NCBI GenBank assembly: GCA_032718475.1
Contig: JAUCBJ010008611.1
Location: 1 to 64,000, forward strand
Length of the DNA stretch: 64,000 nt
Reading direction: 5' to 3'
DNA from: Nemertoderma westbladi
Taxonomy: Eukaryota; Xenacoelomorpha; Nemertodermatida; Nemertodermatidae
In this document: in pieces, positions 1 to 12,353 of the stretch
Layout of the letters: each line of letters starts with the position of its first letter
Position numbering within the stretch: position 1 is the stretch's first letter
The notes under the pieces: model-generated
What the model was told of the DNA's origin: nothing
Seen by the model: only the letters and a program-made list of their open reading frames with translations
Database searches by the model: none
Made by a program: the position numbers and the translations under genes

Positions 1-867
1 GATTGGGCTCGACTCGACTCAGTCCGGCTCAATTTGGCATGACACAGTTCGAATCGGCTCGATAGGGCTCGTCTCGGCTCGGTCTGACTCGATTCAGCTC
101 AATCGGCTCGATTGGGTTCAACTCGGTCTGGCTTGACTTGGCTCAATCCCTACCCTCGGGTAGCAGCTATCGAAAGAGGAGACTTCGGGTCGCCTCCGGC
201 TTCGGCCGACTGTTTGCTTTGCTTTTTTTGGCTCAGTCCGGCTCGATTGGGCTCGACTATGCTTGATTGGGCTCGACTCGGCTCTATTGGACTCGACTCG
301 ACTCGATTGGGCTTGACTCGGCTTAGTCTGGCTCGACTCGGCTTGATTGGGCTTATCTTGGCTTCGTCCGGCTCGACTCGGCTCGATTGGGCTCGACTCG
401 GCTTGATGGGGCTCGACTAGACTCAGTCTGGCTCAATTTGGTGTGACACAGCTCAAATCGGCTCGATTGGGCTCGTCTCGGCTCGGTCTGACTCGATTCA
501 GCTCGATTGGGTTCAACTCGGTCCGGCTTGTCTTGGCTCACTAAATTGGGCTCGATTCAGCTCAATCTGCTCGACTCGGCTCGATTGGGCTCGATTGGGC
601 TCGATTGGGATTGATTGGGCTTGACTCGGCTCGATTTGGTTCAACTTGACTCAGTCCGGCTCGATTGGGCTCGACTTAGATCAACTAGGCTTAATTGGGA
701 TCGACTCGGCTCTATTGGGCTCGACTCGAATCGATTGGGCTTGACTCGGCTCAGCCTGGCTCGACTCGGCTTGATTGGGCTCAACTCGGCGCTCGATTTG
801 GTTCGACTCGGCTTGATCGCCTCGATTGGTTCTATTCAGCTCGATCGGTATGATTCGGCTTGATTGA
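1..867. repeat. GGCTCGACT/GGCTCGATT minisatellite, first block
   Basis: Degenerate tandem array of roughly 10-bp units (GGCTCGACTC, GGCTCGATTG, GGCTTGATTG and variants) running from the left edge of the window. A 60-bp non-repeat patch near 150-225 interrupts it. Open frames on both strands within it are Leu/Arg/Ser-rich translations of the repeat and are not genes. The same array returns at 1417-1694 and 23654-24745, each time next to the same CACGTG repeat, so it is part of a larger composite unit that probably begins left of this window. Confidence 0.9.
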
Positions 868-1207
868 CACACGCTGCTGGAAGGGTCAAAGCCAAACTCA
901 CGTGCTGCTCGAAGGGACAAAGTCAAACAGTGTGTCTATTATTTGATGTAACTCACGTGCTGCTCGAAGGGCGCAACATCATATGTCAAGGGTCGAAGCA
1001 AAACTCACGTGCTGCTCGAAGGGACAAAGTCAAACAGTGTGTCTATTATTTGATGTTACTCACGTGCTGCTCGAAGGGCGCAAATACATATATCGAAGGG
1101 TCAAAGCCAAACACACGTGCTGCTCGAAGGGACAAAGTCAAACATTGTGTCTAATATTTGATTAACTCACGTGCTGCTCGAAGGGCGCAACTACATATAT
1201 CGAAACA
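868..1207. repeat. CACGTGCTGCTCGAAGGG tandem repeat (about 54-bp unit)
   Basis: The motif CACGTGCTGCTCGAAGGG recurs at about 899, 954, 1006, 1061, 1114 and 1168, a spacing of 52-55 bp. Two alternating tails follow it: one with acaaagtcaaac, the other with gcgcaac. Each unit carries a perfect E-box hexamer CACGTG. A second copy of this block lies at 24746-24860 plus 25428-25552, split by a retrotransposon insertion. Confidence 0.85.
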
Positions 1208-1246
1208 AGTCGCTGTCTTGTATTTTAATTATATGGAAATCCTTGC

Positions 1247-1374
1247 CTTCAGTACAAAATATCTAAAAATTCATTTACCTGAAGTATGGGTAACATTATA
1301 ACTTCGCTTTTCGCACAGTAGTTAATTAACTAAAGCAAATACCCTTCAGGTTGACTGAATAAATTTATTAATGT
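1247..1374. mobile_element. Small insertion (about 128 bp) in composite copy 1
   Basis: Aligned with the second composite copy (25690-25720), where attgttgcc-type sequence runs straight into atgcataatgtactat, this copy carries about 128 extra bases between two TTGCC pentamers. The insert contains a short inverted pair, cctgaagtatgggt and acccttcagg. It looks like a very small nonautonomous element with a short target duplication. No family is recognised. Confidence 0.45.
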
Positions 1375-1416
1375 TTGCCATGCATAATGTACTATATTTG
1401 GGTCCCAAGGCCCAAA

Positions 1417-1694
1417 GATTGGGCTCGACTCGGCTCAGTCCGGCTCAATTGGGCTCGACTAGGCTTGATAGGACTCGACTCGACTCAATGGGCTTGGCTC
1501 GGCTCAGTCTGGCTCGACTCTGCTCGATTGGGCTCAGTCCGGCTCAATTGGGCTCGACTAGGCTTGATTGGGCTCTTCTCGACTCATTGGGATTGACTCG
1601 GCTCAGTCTGGTTCGACTCCGCTCGATTTGGCCCAGTCCGGCTTGATTGGGCTCGACTCGGCTTGATCGGTTCTATTCGGCTCAATCAGTATGA
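1417..1694. repeat. GGCTCGACT minisatellite, second block
   Basis: Same degenerate 10-bp repeat as at 1-867. It resumes after a unique spacer that includes the shared string actatatttgggtccca (also at 25707). It ends at the GATCTAAG array. Confidence 0.85.
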
Positions 1695-1712
1695 TTCAGT
1701 TACGTCGTTTCC

Positions 1713-2308
1713 AGGATCTAAGTTGGTGCTTAGGATATAAGTTCGCATCTATGATTTAAGTTCGTGTCTGGGATCTAAGTTCTCATCTACAGTAGTAACA
1801 GAGATCGTGTTGCTGCTTCCAAGATCTAAGTACATATCTAGGATCTAAGTTCGCTTCCAGGATCTAAGTTCACATAGGATCTATGTTCAGTTCACGTTGC
1901 TTTCGGATCTAAGATCGTATCTAGGATCTAGGTTCACTTCCAGGATCTAAGTTCAGATCTAGGTTCTAAATTCGCTTCCAGGATCTAAGTTCACATCTAG
2001 GATCTATGTTCACGTTGCTTTCGGATCGAAGTTTGTATCTAGGATCTAAGTTCGCTTCCAAGATGAAAATTCATATCTAGGATCTAAGTTCGCTTCCAGG
2101 ATCTAAGTTCACATCTAGGATCTATGTTCACGTTGCTTTCGGATCGAAGTTCGTATCTAGGATCTAAGTTCGCTTCCAAGATCAAAATTCATATCTCGGA
2201 TCTAAGTTAGCTTCCAGGATCTAAGTTCATATCTAGGATCTAAGTTCGCTTCCAGGATCTAAGTTCATATCTAGGATCTATGTTTACGTTGCTTTCGGAT
2301 CTAAGTTA
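1713..2308. repeat. GATCTAAGTTC minisatellite
   Basis: Tandem array of ggatctaagttc units separated by gcttcca or catctag or gtatcta fillers. A longer period of about 120 bp is marked by ttcacgttgctttcgg (around 1900, 2010, 2130 and 2285). No coding potential is seen. Confidence 0.85.
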
Positions 2309-2310
2309 GG

Positions 2311-4660
2311 TATAGCACTGTATTTCATTGTTATAGCTGAGTATAGGTCGGTGTTGTTAGTATTGGTGAAAATAATTTAGACTTGAAAAATATCGCGAGT
2401 AAAAATATCGAGAGTAAAATAAATTTTTATGGTAACTATAGTGTTTTTACAAAAACTACAGTATACAATTTCTTATTTTTTAAATAAGGGGGATTGATAA
2501 TTCCAATGTATTATTATAGTAGACAGATATATGTATATATTTCTCGATACCAGGGGCTTAAGGTGAGCTGAGACTGACAGTCAGAAACAAGGTTTAAATA
2601 GTGTATCTCTTATCTAAGCTTAATAACTTCGTGGTTCGCCCCACTCCACTACTGCCCTTGCTTGGAGCCACAGAATTAATATGCAAATCATCTCCAATTG
2701 CATTAATTGCAATATAATTCAATTAACCGGAATTTATCCCCAGATTATTAAAATAGAGGTTCAGTAATCCAGTAAAATAATATCATAATATACACAAATA
2801 ATTATTACACGCACAAACCAATATTATTAATATTATCATATAAAAATAAATATATAGAAAATAAATACACACAATTAATTATGCACAATATACAGGGATA
2901 AATAGCCGTACTCATGTTTTGAAAGCTGAGTGGCTTTGTTCACTGTGAGAGACCGAAGGTGGCCCAATCGACCAATAGGAGCCAATTCAATAGGCCTCAC
3001 CTCCCCACCACCTATCGAACTGGGTCCGCATCGAGCGATGATGCGAAAGTATCCTAAAGGGTCAATTTAGGCCAGAGCTTTAGGGTTAACATCAACAACC
3101 CATGTGAACCCAGCATGGGTTCACGGGTCAACACTCTCTTCGATCACAATCGGGGCAAAGCATTAACAACTCGAACCAAAGGCGTGGTTCGAAATTAAGC
3201 TTAGGCCAACCAATAACAATACAAGTCATGCAACGGAAAATTTTGACCACTATATTATGTGGTGTTAAATCTCTTAAAAAAATATTTATAAAAAGGGTTC
3301 CGCTGCAAAACCTGCATGCTACAGATTAGAGTAACCAACCTCTCCGCCACAGTGAAATCAGGGCACACAGTACTACACAAGGGTCGCCAATGGCCGGTGA
3401 GGTAAAGGCTTTTCCCAACAGAGCTGTTATAATTTCATTACCCTTGGATATTCCCGTGTACGCCAAACACACATTGAAACGATAATAAATTATAATAATC
3501 AGAATCGTTTCAAACTCACTTAACATGAATGAAGGTATCCACATGTAAATGAAAGATTACTATCTGAAATGGTAATATTTCTGGAAAACAATTGGTTGGT
3601 GGTTGGATGCCTTACACTTGATCAACATTATCTTAGACCCCTCTTGTATTTCTGCTGACAATCTTTGTAAAATATAAACTAATTTTTGTTAAACTAAATT
3701 GAAAATCCACATAAAATTATAAATTTCATTATTATTTACATTTAATTTTAGAAAATTAATCATAACCTTCAAAAGTTCTGGTTATTTTATTGCCTGCAGT
3801 TGCCGGTACCGGTCTCTGTAAATACTACAATTTAAATTATAATTAGTTTTTCTTAAACGGTGACTGGGAAAACATGTTGTTGTCCGGTAACAAAATAAAC
3901 AGACATACTTTATCAAATGCCGCGATGTAAAACTTTGTTGTTTTTATTCACACGAAGCTGTAATAGAATTACCCCCCCCCCCCCCCGCCCCCCCATTACC
4001 GTCAAATAAATATTCTGTAATTCAGCTTTAAAAAAACTTGTCAAATTAATGTGAATAGATTGTATTTAATGTTACTGTCGTGTAACAATTGATGTATAAA
4101 TTTCGGAAAGAAATACGGTATCTTCAATTAGGTGAAGCCAATAATAAGTTAAGTTCAAGTGTAGAGCTAATCCAACCAAAAACTGATAATATAAGTATCG
4201 AAAAAGGAATATGTTATATTCTTGTTTTTAAATTCTCAAATTGTACTAAAATTCTTAGTAATCAGTTTGTAATGGATGGTTTCATTCATATAAAAGTGAG
4301 ATATAATACACAGCCTCGCCCCGGCACGACAAGGAGTGTTCTACAGTAAATGCACCAAAATAATATCAAAACTTACAAATACGACACATATTATATTAGG
4401 CCATATATACACGTGGCAATATATATGCCATATACAATAATATGTCGCAATTCGTAAGAATACAATACGTTAATTAAAATAAATATAATAATTAGGATTT
4501 GGCCTCCCCTACTCCCCTACAGCCAATCCCATGAAATTCCCATTCCCGTGTTGAAGTTTCTGACTTACTATTATCCGGCAGCCAGTTTGATTTCGGACAG
4601 TATGCTTGTTTCCATGGTAACGCGTAATAGAACCACAGAGACAGCCCCTTTGGGTCCCCG
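2311..4660. other. AT-rich interval without a recognisable gene
   Basis: No credible open frame. It holds a perfect 9-bp-stem hairpin at 3104-3124 (GTGAACCCA, loop GCA, TGGGTTCAC), a C-run broken by one G at 3972-3994, and the motif cttcgtggttcgccccac near 2626, which recurs near 12235 and, in reverse complement, at 59953. The Helitron 3' end should lie in the right part. A hairpin-like ggccatatata/atatatatgcc pair sits at about 4399-4430, but the terminus cannot be fixed. Confidence 0.6.
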
Positions 4661-5469
4661 TTATAGCAGGAACTCGTTGGGTAACTGCCCGGCCACGGAT
4701 TTTATCCGATCTATTTCAGCCAACTGTTCGGCCGTGGGCTTACACCGGCGCCGGATGGTTTCATCGATCGGGAATAGTAAGTACAGTCCCTTCTTTAAGC
4801 GAACTCTAGAGAACCCCACATAGGATCCTTGGCCGTTAAAGCCACTGAAGCGCTCCGCATCCCATTGCCCAATGATTAGGACAATAAGTGTCAGACCTTG
4901 GACTTTGTATACAGTTAACGAATACGCTGGAGACATGGGTATCTGACGCATATTCGTTATGCGGAATTGTAGGTGTTGTCCAAGTTTAATCGATATGCCC
5001 TTAATGACGATGGGTGACAGTGGGAAATAACCATCAGGGATGTTTGGAAATGAAATAGGGCACTTGGTAAACATGGGTTCCAGAATAACAAAGTCAGGTA
5101 GACAGGATGCGCGCTTCACCATCTTGAGATGTCCGGGAGCATACGGTTCATCGGTAAATGTCGTACCATGGGGAAACTGAACTCCTCTGACGAACGCCAA
5201 AGTTCCGTTAGCTACGCCAAGTTCCACCGCAACGTTAGAACTGACCATAACTGGCATGTCGAGGAAAATATCTAACAACGGTGGAAGGCCATCACATTGG
5301 TCATCGCGTATGTATTTCATGATGCCTGGAAGTCCGCCAGTCATTACTGCCTGAATACGAACAATATCCAGTCCCATAGCCCCAACAAGTTTACTGTTGA
5401 TAGCTACACGGCAGGCATTGGTAGAAACAACAACGGGGGCGAATGATTCAATTACCTCGTTCAAATGAT
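4661..5469 (-). CDS. Helitron polyprotein exon 7: helicase C-half and stop
   Basis: Acceptor gttaaattccag; the stop is at the left end. It encodes residues 1992-2260. APVVVSTNACRVAINSKLV starts the second helicase lobe. PVMVSSNVAVELGVANGTLA is the usual PIF1 nucleic-acid-binding stretch. PAYSLTVYKVQGLTL (2172-2186) is motif V, with Tyr-Lys-Val replacing the common His-Lys-Ser. YVGFSRVR (about 2208-2215) is motif VI with the arginine finger. The lobe is complete and unbroken. The V-for-S change in motif V is unusual but does not break the frame. Confidence 0.93.
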
Positions 5470-6782
5470 CTGGAATTTAACAAAAACAAATTTTGATCGA
5501 CTGTAACTGACAATATTATGTAAACGATTCGCGCAAAAAATTTCAAAAGAAGAGTATTATCGTTCTAGAATATTAATTATATTATATTAATAAATAGCTA
5601 ACGCTAGAACAATAAGAACATTATTCATGAACATATTCTAGCTAGAATAAACATCACAATTAAGAAAAGTAATTTTATCTACAAATATGCGGACAAAAAG
5701 TAATTATCCAATCAAAATTCCAAAAATGCTGTTGTAAATTATTGTGGGAAATTTTTCTACGTGATTATTTCTCGCTTTCAATTAATATTTTGACTTCAGC
5801 GTTATTTTTTGTACTTACGGTCTTTTTGCATTGTACAACCTGCATGTAAATACATTAGATATATACAATGACAAAACAAATGTCACAATGACAAAACAAA
5901 TGTCACAATAACAAAACACCGTAAGTCTGTTGTAGTTGCGGTGTTTTTGCATTGTATAAATTATATGCATAAATTGTGGGGGGGGGGGGGGGGGGGGAAA
6001 CCCCCCGCTGTGGTTTTTAATTTGTACAGTAAATAACTCGAAGGTGGTTGCATAAACAAAAAAACTTGGGAACGGGGAAATATTATGAAATAAAAAAAAC
6101 TGACCGAAATTTGTCGAAGTTTATTAAATTACCTGTTATATGAAGCGAAAATTACAAAAAAACAGGTTAAATGGCAGAGGAGTAGTGTTATTGGCGTGAA
6201 AAAATACTTTCCGAGAAAATTGCCTTAAAAGTTTAAACATTGCCACACCAAACTACCCATATGGGGTTTAACTTCCAACTGCTCCAACTTTCAATTGTAT
6301 TTAATATTATTCATAATTAATATTATAATATTCTAAATGTGGGTTGATTTTGGGCAAAAAGTCGCTTTTGTCCGGATTTTTGCGTAAAATTCACTTCATA
6401 AAAAGTGAATTTTTAAAAGAAAACAACATCTTCTACAAAAACATTATCCTGTACATAGGGAACTCCTCCAAGAACAAAAACTATAACTTTTTTAACTATT
6501 CACGAGGTATTTTATTAACCGACCGAGACTAAATTAAAAAAATTAATAAAAAGTCGAGGAATAAAGAATAATATTGTTCAACTTCTATATAATTCATAAT
6601 TAATTGTATTCTAAAATTGGTATTTTTTCGTGGCTTAATTTATTAATCGTATTTTTGCTTTTACTCCCAATTTTTGGGGTATATTAGAGCGAAAAATTAA
6701 CAATTAAAGAATAAAGTAATTTTGAACAAAAATCAATACTTTTTTACCAGATTTCTACAAAACGGTTGTTCAAATAACATAC
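5470..6782 (-). other. Helitron intron 6, carrying a dispersed poly-G element
   Basis: The intron contains a repeat at about 5690-6270 with a run of 20 G at 5978-5997 followed by CCCCCC. A reverse-complement relative lies at 32043-32480; shared strings include gggaaatttttctacgtgattattt and cggtgtttttgcattgtata. The string tttttgcattgtac/ata is itself duplicated inside this copy. No coding sequence is seen. Confidence 0.75.
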
Positions 6783-8936
6783 CTGCATCGGTAACGACTC
6801 TCTCATTGATAGAGTCAATGCTTTCTGCAGACCAAACGCCTTGGCGAGCATCGGAAAGTATATTTCCCCATTCAGGGTCATCAATATGACGCCAATTCTT
6901 CTTAAGTTCGACAATAACATCAAACTTCAACCATAACTCCCTTCCAGATAGCTTCTCAAGTGTGGGGCAATCTGCGAGTGTCGCATGTACTCTAGTCAAT
7001 GGCGTGGAGCAGACGCTAGGTAGCTGTAGAAAGTCCCCACAACAGACAACATGGAAACCGCCAAAGATGGATTCCTTCTCATCCGATATTTTACATAAGG
7101 TAGAGTTAATCTTTTCGAAGAGATTTGCTCCCACCATGGATATCTCGTCGATGATGATGAGAATTACTCCATCATAGCATTTTCTTAAAGCTGTAAGTTG
7201 ACGGCGAGAAAGAAGTTTCTGACCCCCACGGGAGACTGGTATGTGCAGGGATCGATGTATTGTACTTCCTCCAATGGAAACAGCGCTGATTCCAGTTGGA
7301 GCCATAATCTTTACAGCTCCGGGTTTCCACATGTCTGTGAGTTTTTTCACCGCGTTTATTACGCGGCTTTTCCCTGTTCCCCCTTCGCCAGACAGGTGCA
7401 TTCGTAGCTGGGTATCAGAAGTCCCACAGATACCCTTGAGAAGGGCTTTGCCAATAATGCGAAAGGCATCCAGTTGATCTCCAGTCAATCCTTCAACCTT
7501 CGCCACATTATTTAGGTCGGGGCAAATTGCAGTTCCTTCTTTAATTGAAGTCATTGCCTGTGGTGACAACTGAATATCTGGGGAGAGGGCATACTCCAGG
7601 CGTTCTAGAACAGCCTGTCGTGTAGGAAAGTTATCATTCAAACTGCCGACAATGGTTTGAGGATTATCAACCTGAATCATGTGGTTGTCGATAGCCTCCT
7701 GGATATCCGCCAATGAGGTCCGAGAGCCGTTAACGGAAGTCGCTTCATGCCAGTTTGAGTTTGGTTGGGCTTCCACTGAAGGTAGTTGGGTGTCATTCAT
7801 AGCGTCACTTCCAAATCCCAATGACTCGAGGACTCCGACCTCGGGGACATCTTTGGCAATTAACCGGCTAATATGCAGAGTTGATAAACCAATATCGGCA
7901 TTGTCTTCATCCTCATCTGAATGACAATTTGGGTTGTTATCCATTTCTTGTTCAGCAGTGGGATTATCGTTGTCACAACCATCATCATTCTGCGAGGAAA
8001 GATCTCTCAGCACGCGTTGTTGTTCATTGGCTTCCTCCTGTCCAATGTAATACTGCTGCATGTGTTCTAACAACAGCGGTATAGAATCAGCTCCATGCCA
8101 AGATGACATCGTATCCCACCAAGATTGACCATTTGAAGGAATGAGGTCGTGTGAAGATCGGAAAGGCTTGGTCAGGATTAAGGCAAGTTGAGCGTATTTA
8201 TCATGTTCCAATTCATTCCGTCTATCAGGCAACCGCGGGCCAATTATATCCGGAATTACATTGGTTTTTCGTTTAACAACGCCGTGAGTCAATCGTTGTA
8301 GGTGTAGAATTCGGAATTTGAGAACTTCACCTGTTTTCCCCGCAATAGAGACCTTCTCATACTGCTCCACAAACTCATACAGACTAACGTTGTCGAGTCC
8401 ATCAGGGCGGTTGCAGTAGTCTTCCCACTGGGAGACTGATAGGTATTCCCCAGTTTGGCGATCTCTTTCAAGCAGGGTCTCATATTCCTCCTTCTGAAGA
8501 ATCGCATATGCTTGCGATAGGAGCAACGTTGAAAACCTATGTGATACATATGTTAGTTGCCCCTTCCGTTCGATAAAGAAGGCAGCGAGAGGTGCAGATA
8601 TTTCCTGTTTGCTACTGATCGTATAAACAATGCTGTTAATCAGTTTTGCAGCAGCAGCGTGGGAACGAGACGTATTTAAGTCTTCCAAGGCTTTCTTTCT
8701 ATCGAACGCTGCTAGGATCATCGCAGTCTGACTCTCCACACTTTGCTGAGACTTCGTGACATATTTGACAACATAAAACGCCAGAAGTGAACCAGCTGCA
8801 CCAATGAGAATTCTGCAGTCATGATTACAACGAAGCAGCTCGAGTAACACAGGAACATAAGAGTTTATATATTCGTTTCCTATGACTCTAGCGTGTTCCA
8901 CTTGACCATCTTCAAAGGTTGTAATCTCCACTGGTC
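6783..8936 (-). CDS. Helitron polyprotein exon 6: Rep tyrosines and PIF1-like helicase N-half
   Basis: Acceptor attttgtacag; donor GATGCAG/GTATGT. It encodes residues 1274-1991. LLAFYVVKYVTK gives the two-tyrosine Rep motif (Tyr1328, Tyr1332). An acidic, low-complexity linker (about 1590-1620) follows. Helicase superfamily 1 motifs: Walker A GEGGTGKS (1790-1797), motif Ia APTGISAVSIGG, Walker B IIIDEISM (Asp1870, Glu1871), motif III GDFLQLP (1907-1913). PIF1-family helicases unwind DNA 5' to 3', here presumably to displace the nicked strand. All key residues are present. Confidence 0.94.
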
Positions 8937-10457
8937 CTGTACAAAATAATGATAAAACAATAAAACATTAAGGTATTAATTAATTAATGTATGGCATACT
9001 TTTAGTATTTTCATTCTACATTTTATTCCCCTTGATATTCATTATTAACTCGCGATAAAAATATTAAATTCGCGAGAAAACTATTAAACTCGAGAGAAAA
9101 TCTCGCGAGATAAGTTATTAAACGCGCAGATAGATAATTATTGTTTTCATGCTTGTTTAATTATTTATCTCGCGAGATTAATAATTTTCTTGCAAGTTTA
9201 ATCATTTATTTCGCAAATAAATTGAAGAATATCAAGGGGAATTAAAATGTCGAATAAAACTATGCCATATTAACGTCATATTCATTATTATAATAATAAT
9301 ATTCATTAATAACCCTATTTAACTTGCGGAAATTACCTGGGGGGGGGGGGGGGGGGGGGATTTTGACCTCCCCACACCCCCCCCCTCCCTTTCGAAATTC
9401 GAGAAATATGTACCCGAAAAATACATGTTTTCAAAAAGACAAAATATCAGAATTGATAGATAACAATCTCAACTATACTAGGTTTTCCTGCATGCTGAAT
9501 TCGATGGTTACATTTTCCAAGTGTTTAAATTTTGCTAGGGCCTTCTACCGGGATACGGATCCACTGGTTGATTTTAGGGCACCGAACTGCACGAAAAATA
9601 CAAGTAGCATATTTTTCAAACAGACTAAATTTCAGAATTTTTCGATAAAAATGTCAACTACTTGGTTTTGCGGCGTTGAGAATTCGATGGTTACATTTCC
9701 CAACGGTTTAAATACGGTGCAGCATGAAAATTACAAGTAGATCTTTTCGCTAATCACGTGGGGCCGAAAAGTAACCCTTCGCATGTCTGAGTGACCCGAC
9801 CCTACAACATGTTTTATCGTATTCAGCGCCCCAGAAAACACATATAAACCAAAATTGGAATATTAGTAACATTACAATCTGTAAGTAACAAGTAACGTAA
9901 AGTTTACAGCTATCAATTAATTATTTAATTTATATTGATAATGAAACTTGAAATTCGCGGCTTCATGATTAATTTTGTTAGGTACAATCTTTGTCTACTT
10001 TGATGTCCGATCAATCGTAATTATTCAAATTGCGATATCAATTAATCAATTGAGCTCATAGATGAGCTCGTATATTTGTTTGTTTATAACATAGTATAAT
10101 ATCACGAGTACAGTATACAGTAGGCCTATTATTAAATTATCGTATGAACAATTATTTTGCAATTTGTGAGTGTGTAGCCTAAATGTGTTGTTATTTAATT
10201 AGCCAAAGAAAGCAGTAGCATAGCTATAGTGTTGCTTTTTTTGGTCAAAAAGAGAAAAATCAAAAAAAAATCGCGACATTCTAGTTAGATACCATCCAAA
10301 AGCGCACTCTACATCTAGCGACAGTATGTCTTGTTGATAAAAAGGGATATTATTCAAATTTACATATTATAATAATATTAATAATTATTTTTTAGAAGAA
10401 CCTATGAATTATAAATATATTTCAAATATAAATAAATATAGTACAATAAGTACTTAC
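8937..10457 (-). other. Helitron intron 5, with a palindromic MITE and a poly-G repeat
   Basis: AT-rich intron. From 8990 to 9269 it holds a 280-bp palindromic element. From 9303 it holds an aaccctatt-started repeat with a 21-G run (9339-9359) and a duplicated 60-bp patch (aattcgatggttacattt at about 9497 and 9682). The rest is unremarkable. Confidence 0.7.
8990..9269. mobile_element. 280-bp palindromic MITE
   Basis: Terminal inverted repeats: TATGGCATACTTTTAGTAT on the left; the right end read in reverse starts TATGGCATAGTTTTATTCG. Both arms share ATTCCCCTTGATATTC further in. TTAA sits close to both ends (attaatg and attaacg), so a TTAA target is possible but not exact. The interior is rich in ctcgcgag palindromes. 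It is nonautonomous, with no open frame. Confidence 0.7.
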
Positions 10458-11245
10458 CCCTAGGGAACTGGAATCGACATTGGGAACCAGAAGTGATCGC
10501 AGATTTCTTGGTGCAAGAAGCGCGATGCCGCCAATCATGTAGATTAACACGTTGAGCAATAATGCTCGATATAATCTGAGACGCCACAGTCCCACTTTCA
10601 GTGGGGCGACACTGTTGCGGAGGAGTAGAATTGTTTAGAATCACCTGAACCTCTCCGTCAGTTAGTTGGATTGATTCTTCAACAGAACGACGTGTAATGG
10701 CAATTGATAGCAGTTCGGACGCAGTAAACTTGTTGCCGCAAACGGTACAGGAAGCGACAACTGGTTCAGATGAATTACCAAACGACCGTTTACTCGCCGA
10801 TACAGGTATTGCCACAGGTTCAAGAGAAACCGCGCAATTGTGACACGTCGATGTATCGATTGGAACGGATGTCTTTATAACAGTGTCGGCGAACTCAATT
10901 AACTTTCCCTTAGAATCTGAATCCAGATCTTTAAACTGTTGCGAAGTGGCTGGGAAACCGTGAATCCAGATAAGGGAATGTAGATGTAAGGCGCCACGGC
11001 CTGCAGTTTCGGGAACAGCAAAGAAAGCCTTGGTATGGCCGAAAAGGCCACGTTCATTCCCGCTCTCGTTAGCCGAGTTCCATCCGAGAACATTGCGAAT
11101 GAAGTGGGTGACCAAGCGATCGAAATACTTTGCCGCCGCGTGTGGGTTCTTACCGAGCGCTGCAAACCGATCCGCGGGTGTAGGGAAGTCATCTGTATCG
11201 TTGAACTGAACAGATATATCCTTCCCATTCGACGCCTCTGCATAT
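10458..11245 (-). CDS. Helitron polyprotein exon 5: Rep nuclease HUH motif
   Basis: Acceptor ttttacttttcag; donor CCCTAGGG/GTAAGT. It encodes residues 1011-1273. DFPTPADRFAALGKNPHAAA leads into the Rep core; GRGALHLHSLIWIHG supplies the metal-binding H-x-H (His1098, His1100) of the HUH endonuclease that nicks the transposon strand. A Cys pair set (TCHNCAVSL ... SCTVCGNKF, about residues 1147-1193) suggests a zinc-binding insert. The exon ends in QCRFQFPRG, the usual C-R-F-x-F-P Helitron motif. The two catalytic tyrosines follow in exon 6. Confidence 0.92.
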
Positions 11246-12353
11246 CTGAAAAGTAAAATAAAAATATAATTATTAGTTTAGTTAATAATAATAATAATAT
11301 GCTTTAAATATAATAGAAGGGCGCTCATTAACCCTATTAAACCCCGGGGGGGGGGGGGGGGGGGGTCAATATGACACCCCCCCCCCCCCGCACCCGTGTT
11401 TTTTTGTTATAAGTTATAACTCTGAAACGAACGCGTTGCGAATCTGACATTTTATGACTTTTCCTAAAAATATATTGTCTTCCCAATTGTGAAAACGGTT
11501 TTCAAAAATATTGGGAAGTTTTCGGGTTATAACACCATTTTTAACCCAACTTTTGGCACTTTTTTTGAGACTTTTTTTGAAAAATACATTTCATGAAATA
11601 TGATTTGTAACATCTCTATTTTTTATTTACACCGGCTTTTTGGTGTTTGCAATTAGATGGAATTCTTATAAATGAATGTAGAAATTTCAAACTTGTTTTT
11701 TCGGCGGGTGCCAAATTTTGGTGCCAGCACCAAATTTTTAATTATGTCAAAGTTGAAAATTGGTTGTTTGAACCTGTTTTTTACGCAATTGGGGTTTTTT
11801 GGGGTTCTGGTTTCAATGGAATATATACGAGTTGCACCAAGCGTATCAAACTTGTATTTTTCGGTGCTGTGTGCTGAATTTGGTGCAGCACGAAATTCTG
11901 AAAATCCATTCAATTGCTTGTGACACCTTATTTCTCGCGTTTTAGAGGTTTATGGCGTAAGAGTTTTCAAACTTGTATTTTTCGGGTTAAAATTGCTGTG
12001 CCAGCACCAAAATTTTAAAAATAAGCAAATTTATCAACATATATTATCACCTGAATCCGATGGAATCATTTAAAACAGCAGTACTATCTCAAATCTGTAC
12101 TATTTCGTCATGGATACGAAATTTGGTGCTAGCACCAAATCTTTATATAAGAAATCCAAATATAACCTTATACAACGCCGATTTATAACCATGTATTACA
12201 ATTAAATTGTATGCTAATGCAATGGTGGTTTACTTTGTGGCTCGCCCCACATTTTAGAAATAAATTCACACTATGTCCCGGAATATAGTGTCTCGTAATC
12301 TACGTACAACTAACAAACCCCCCCTCCCCCATTTTAATTAAATATAAACTAAC
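11246..12353 (-). other. Helitron intron 4, with a poly-G/poly-C repeat
   Basis: Contains a 20-G run at 11346-11365 followed by a 13-C run near 11377, preceded by attaaccctatt as at 9303 and 31700. The phrase tgccagcacca/gtgctagcacca recurs about four times (11716, 11860, 12000, 12128). Near 12235 is tttgtggctcgccccac, and near 12268 is tgtcccggaatatagtgtc, which is also at 40948. No coding exon is seen. Confidence 0.7.

Noticed and set aside
1-1646. Leu/Arg/Ser-rich frames in the GGCTCGA array
   Set aside because: These are translations of a simple repeat on both strands with no independent coding evidence.
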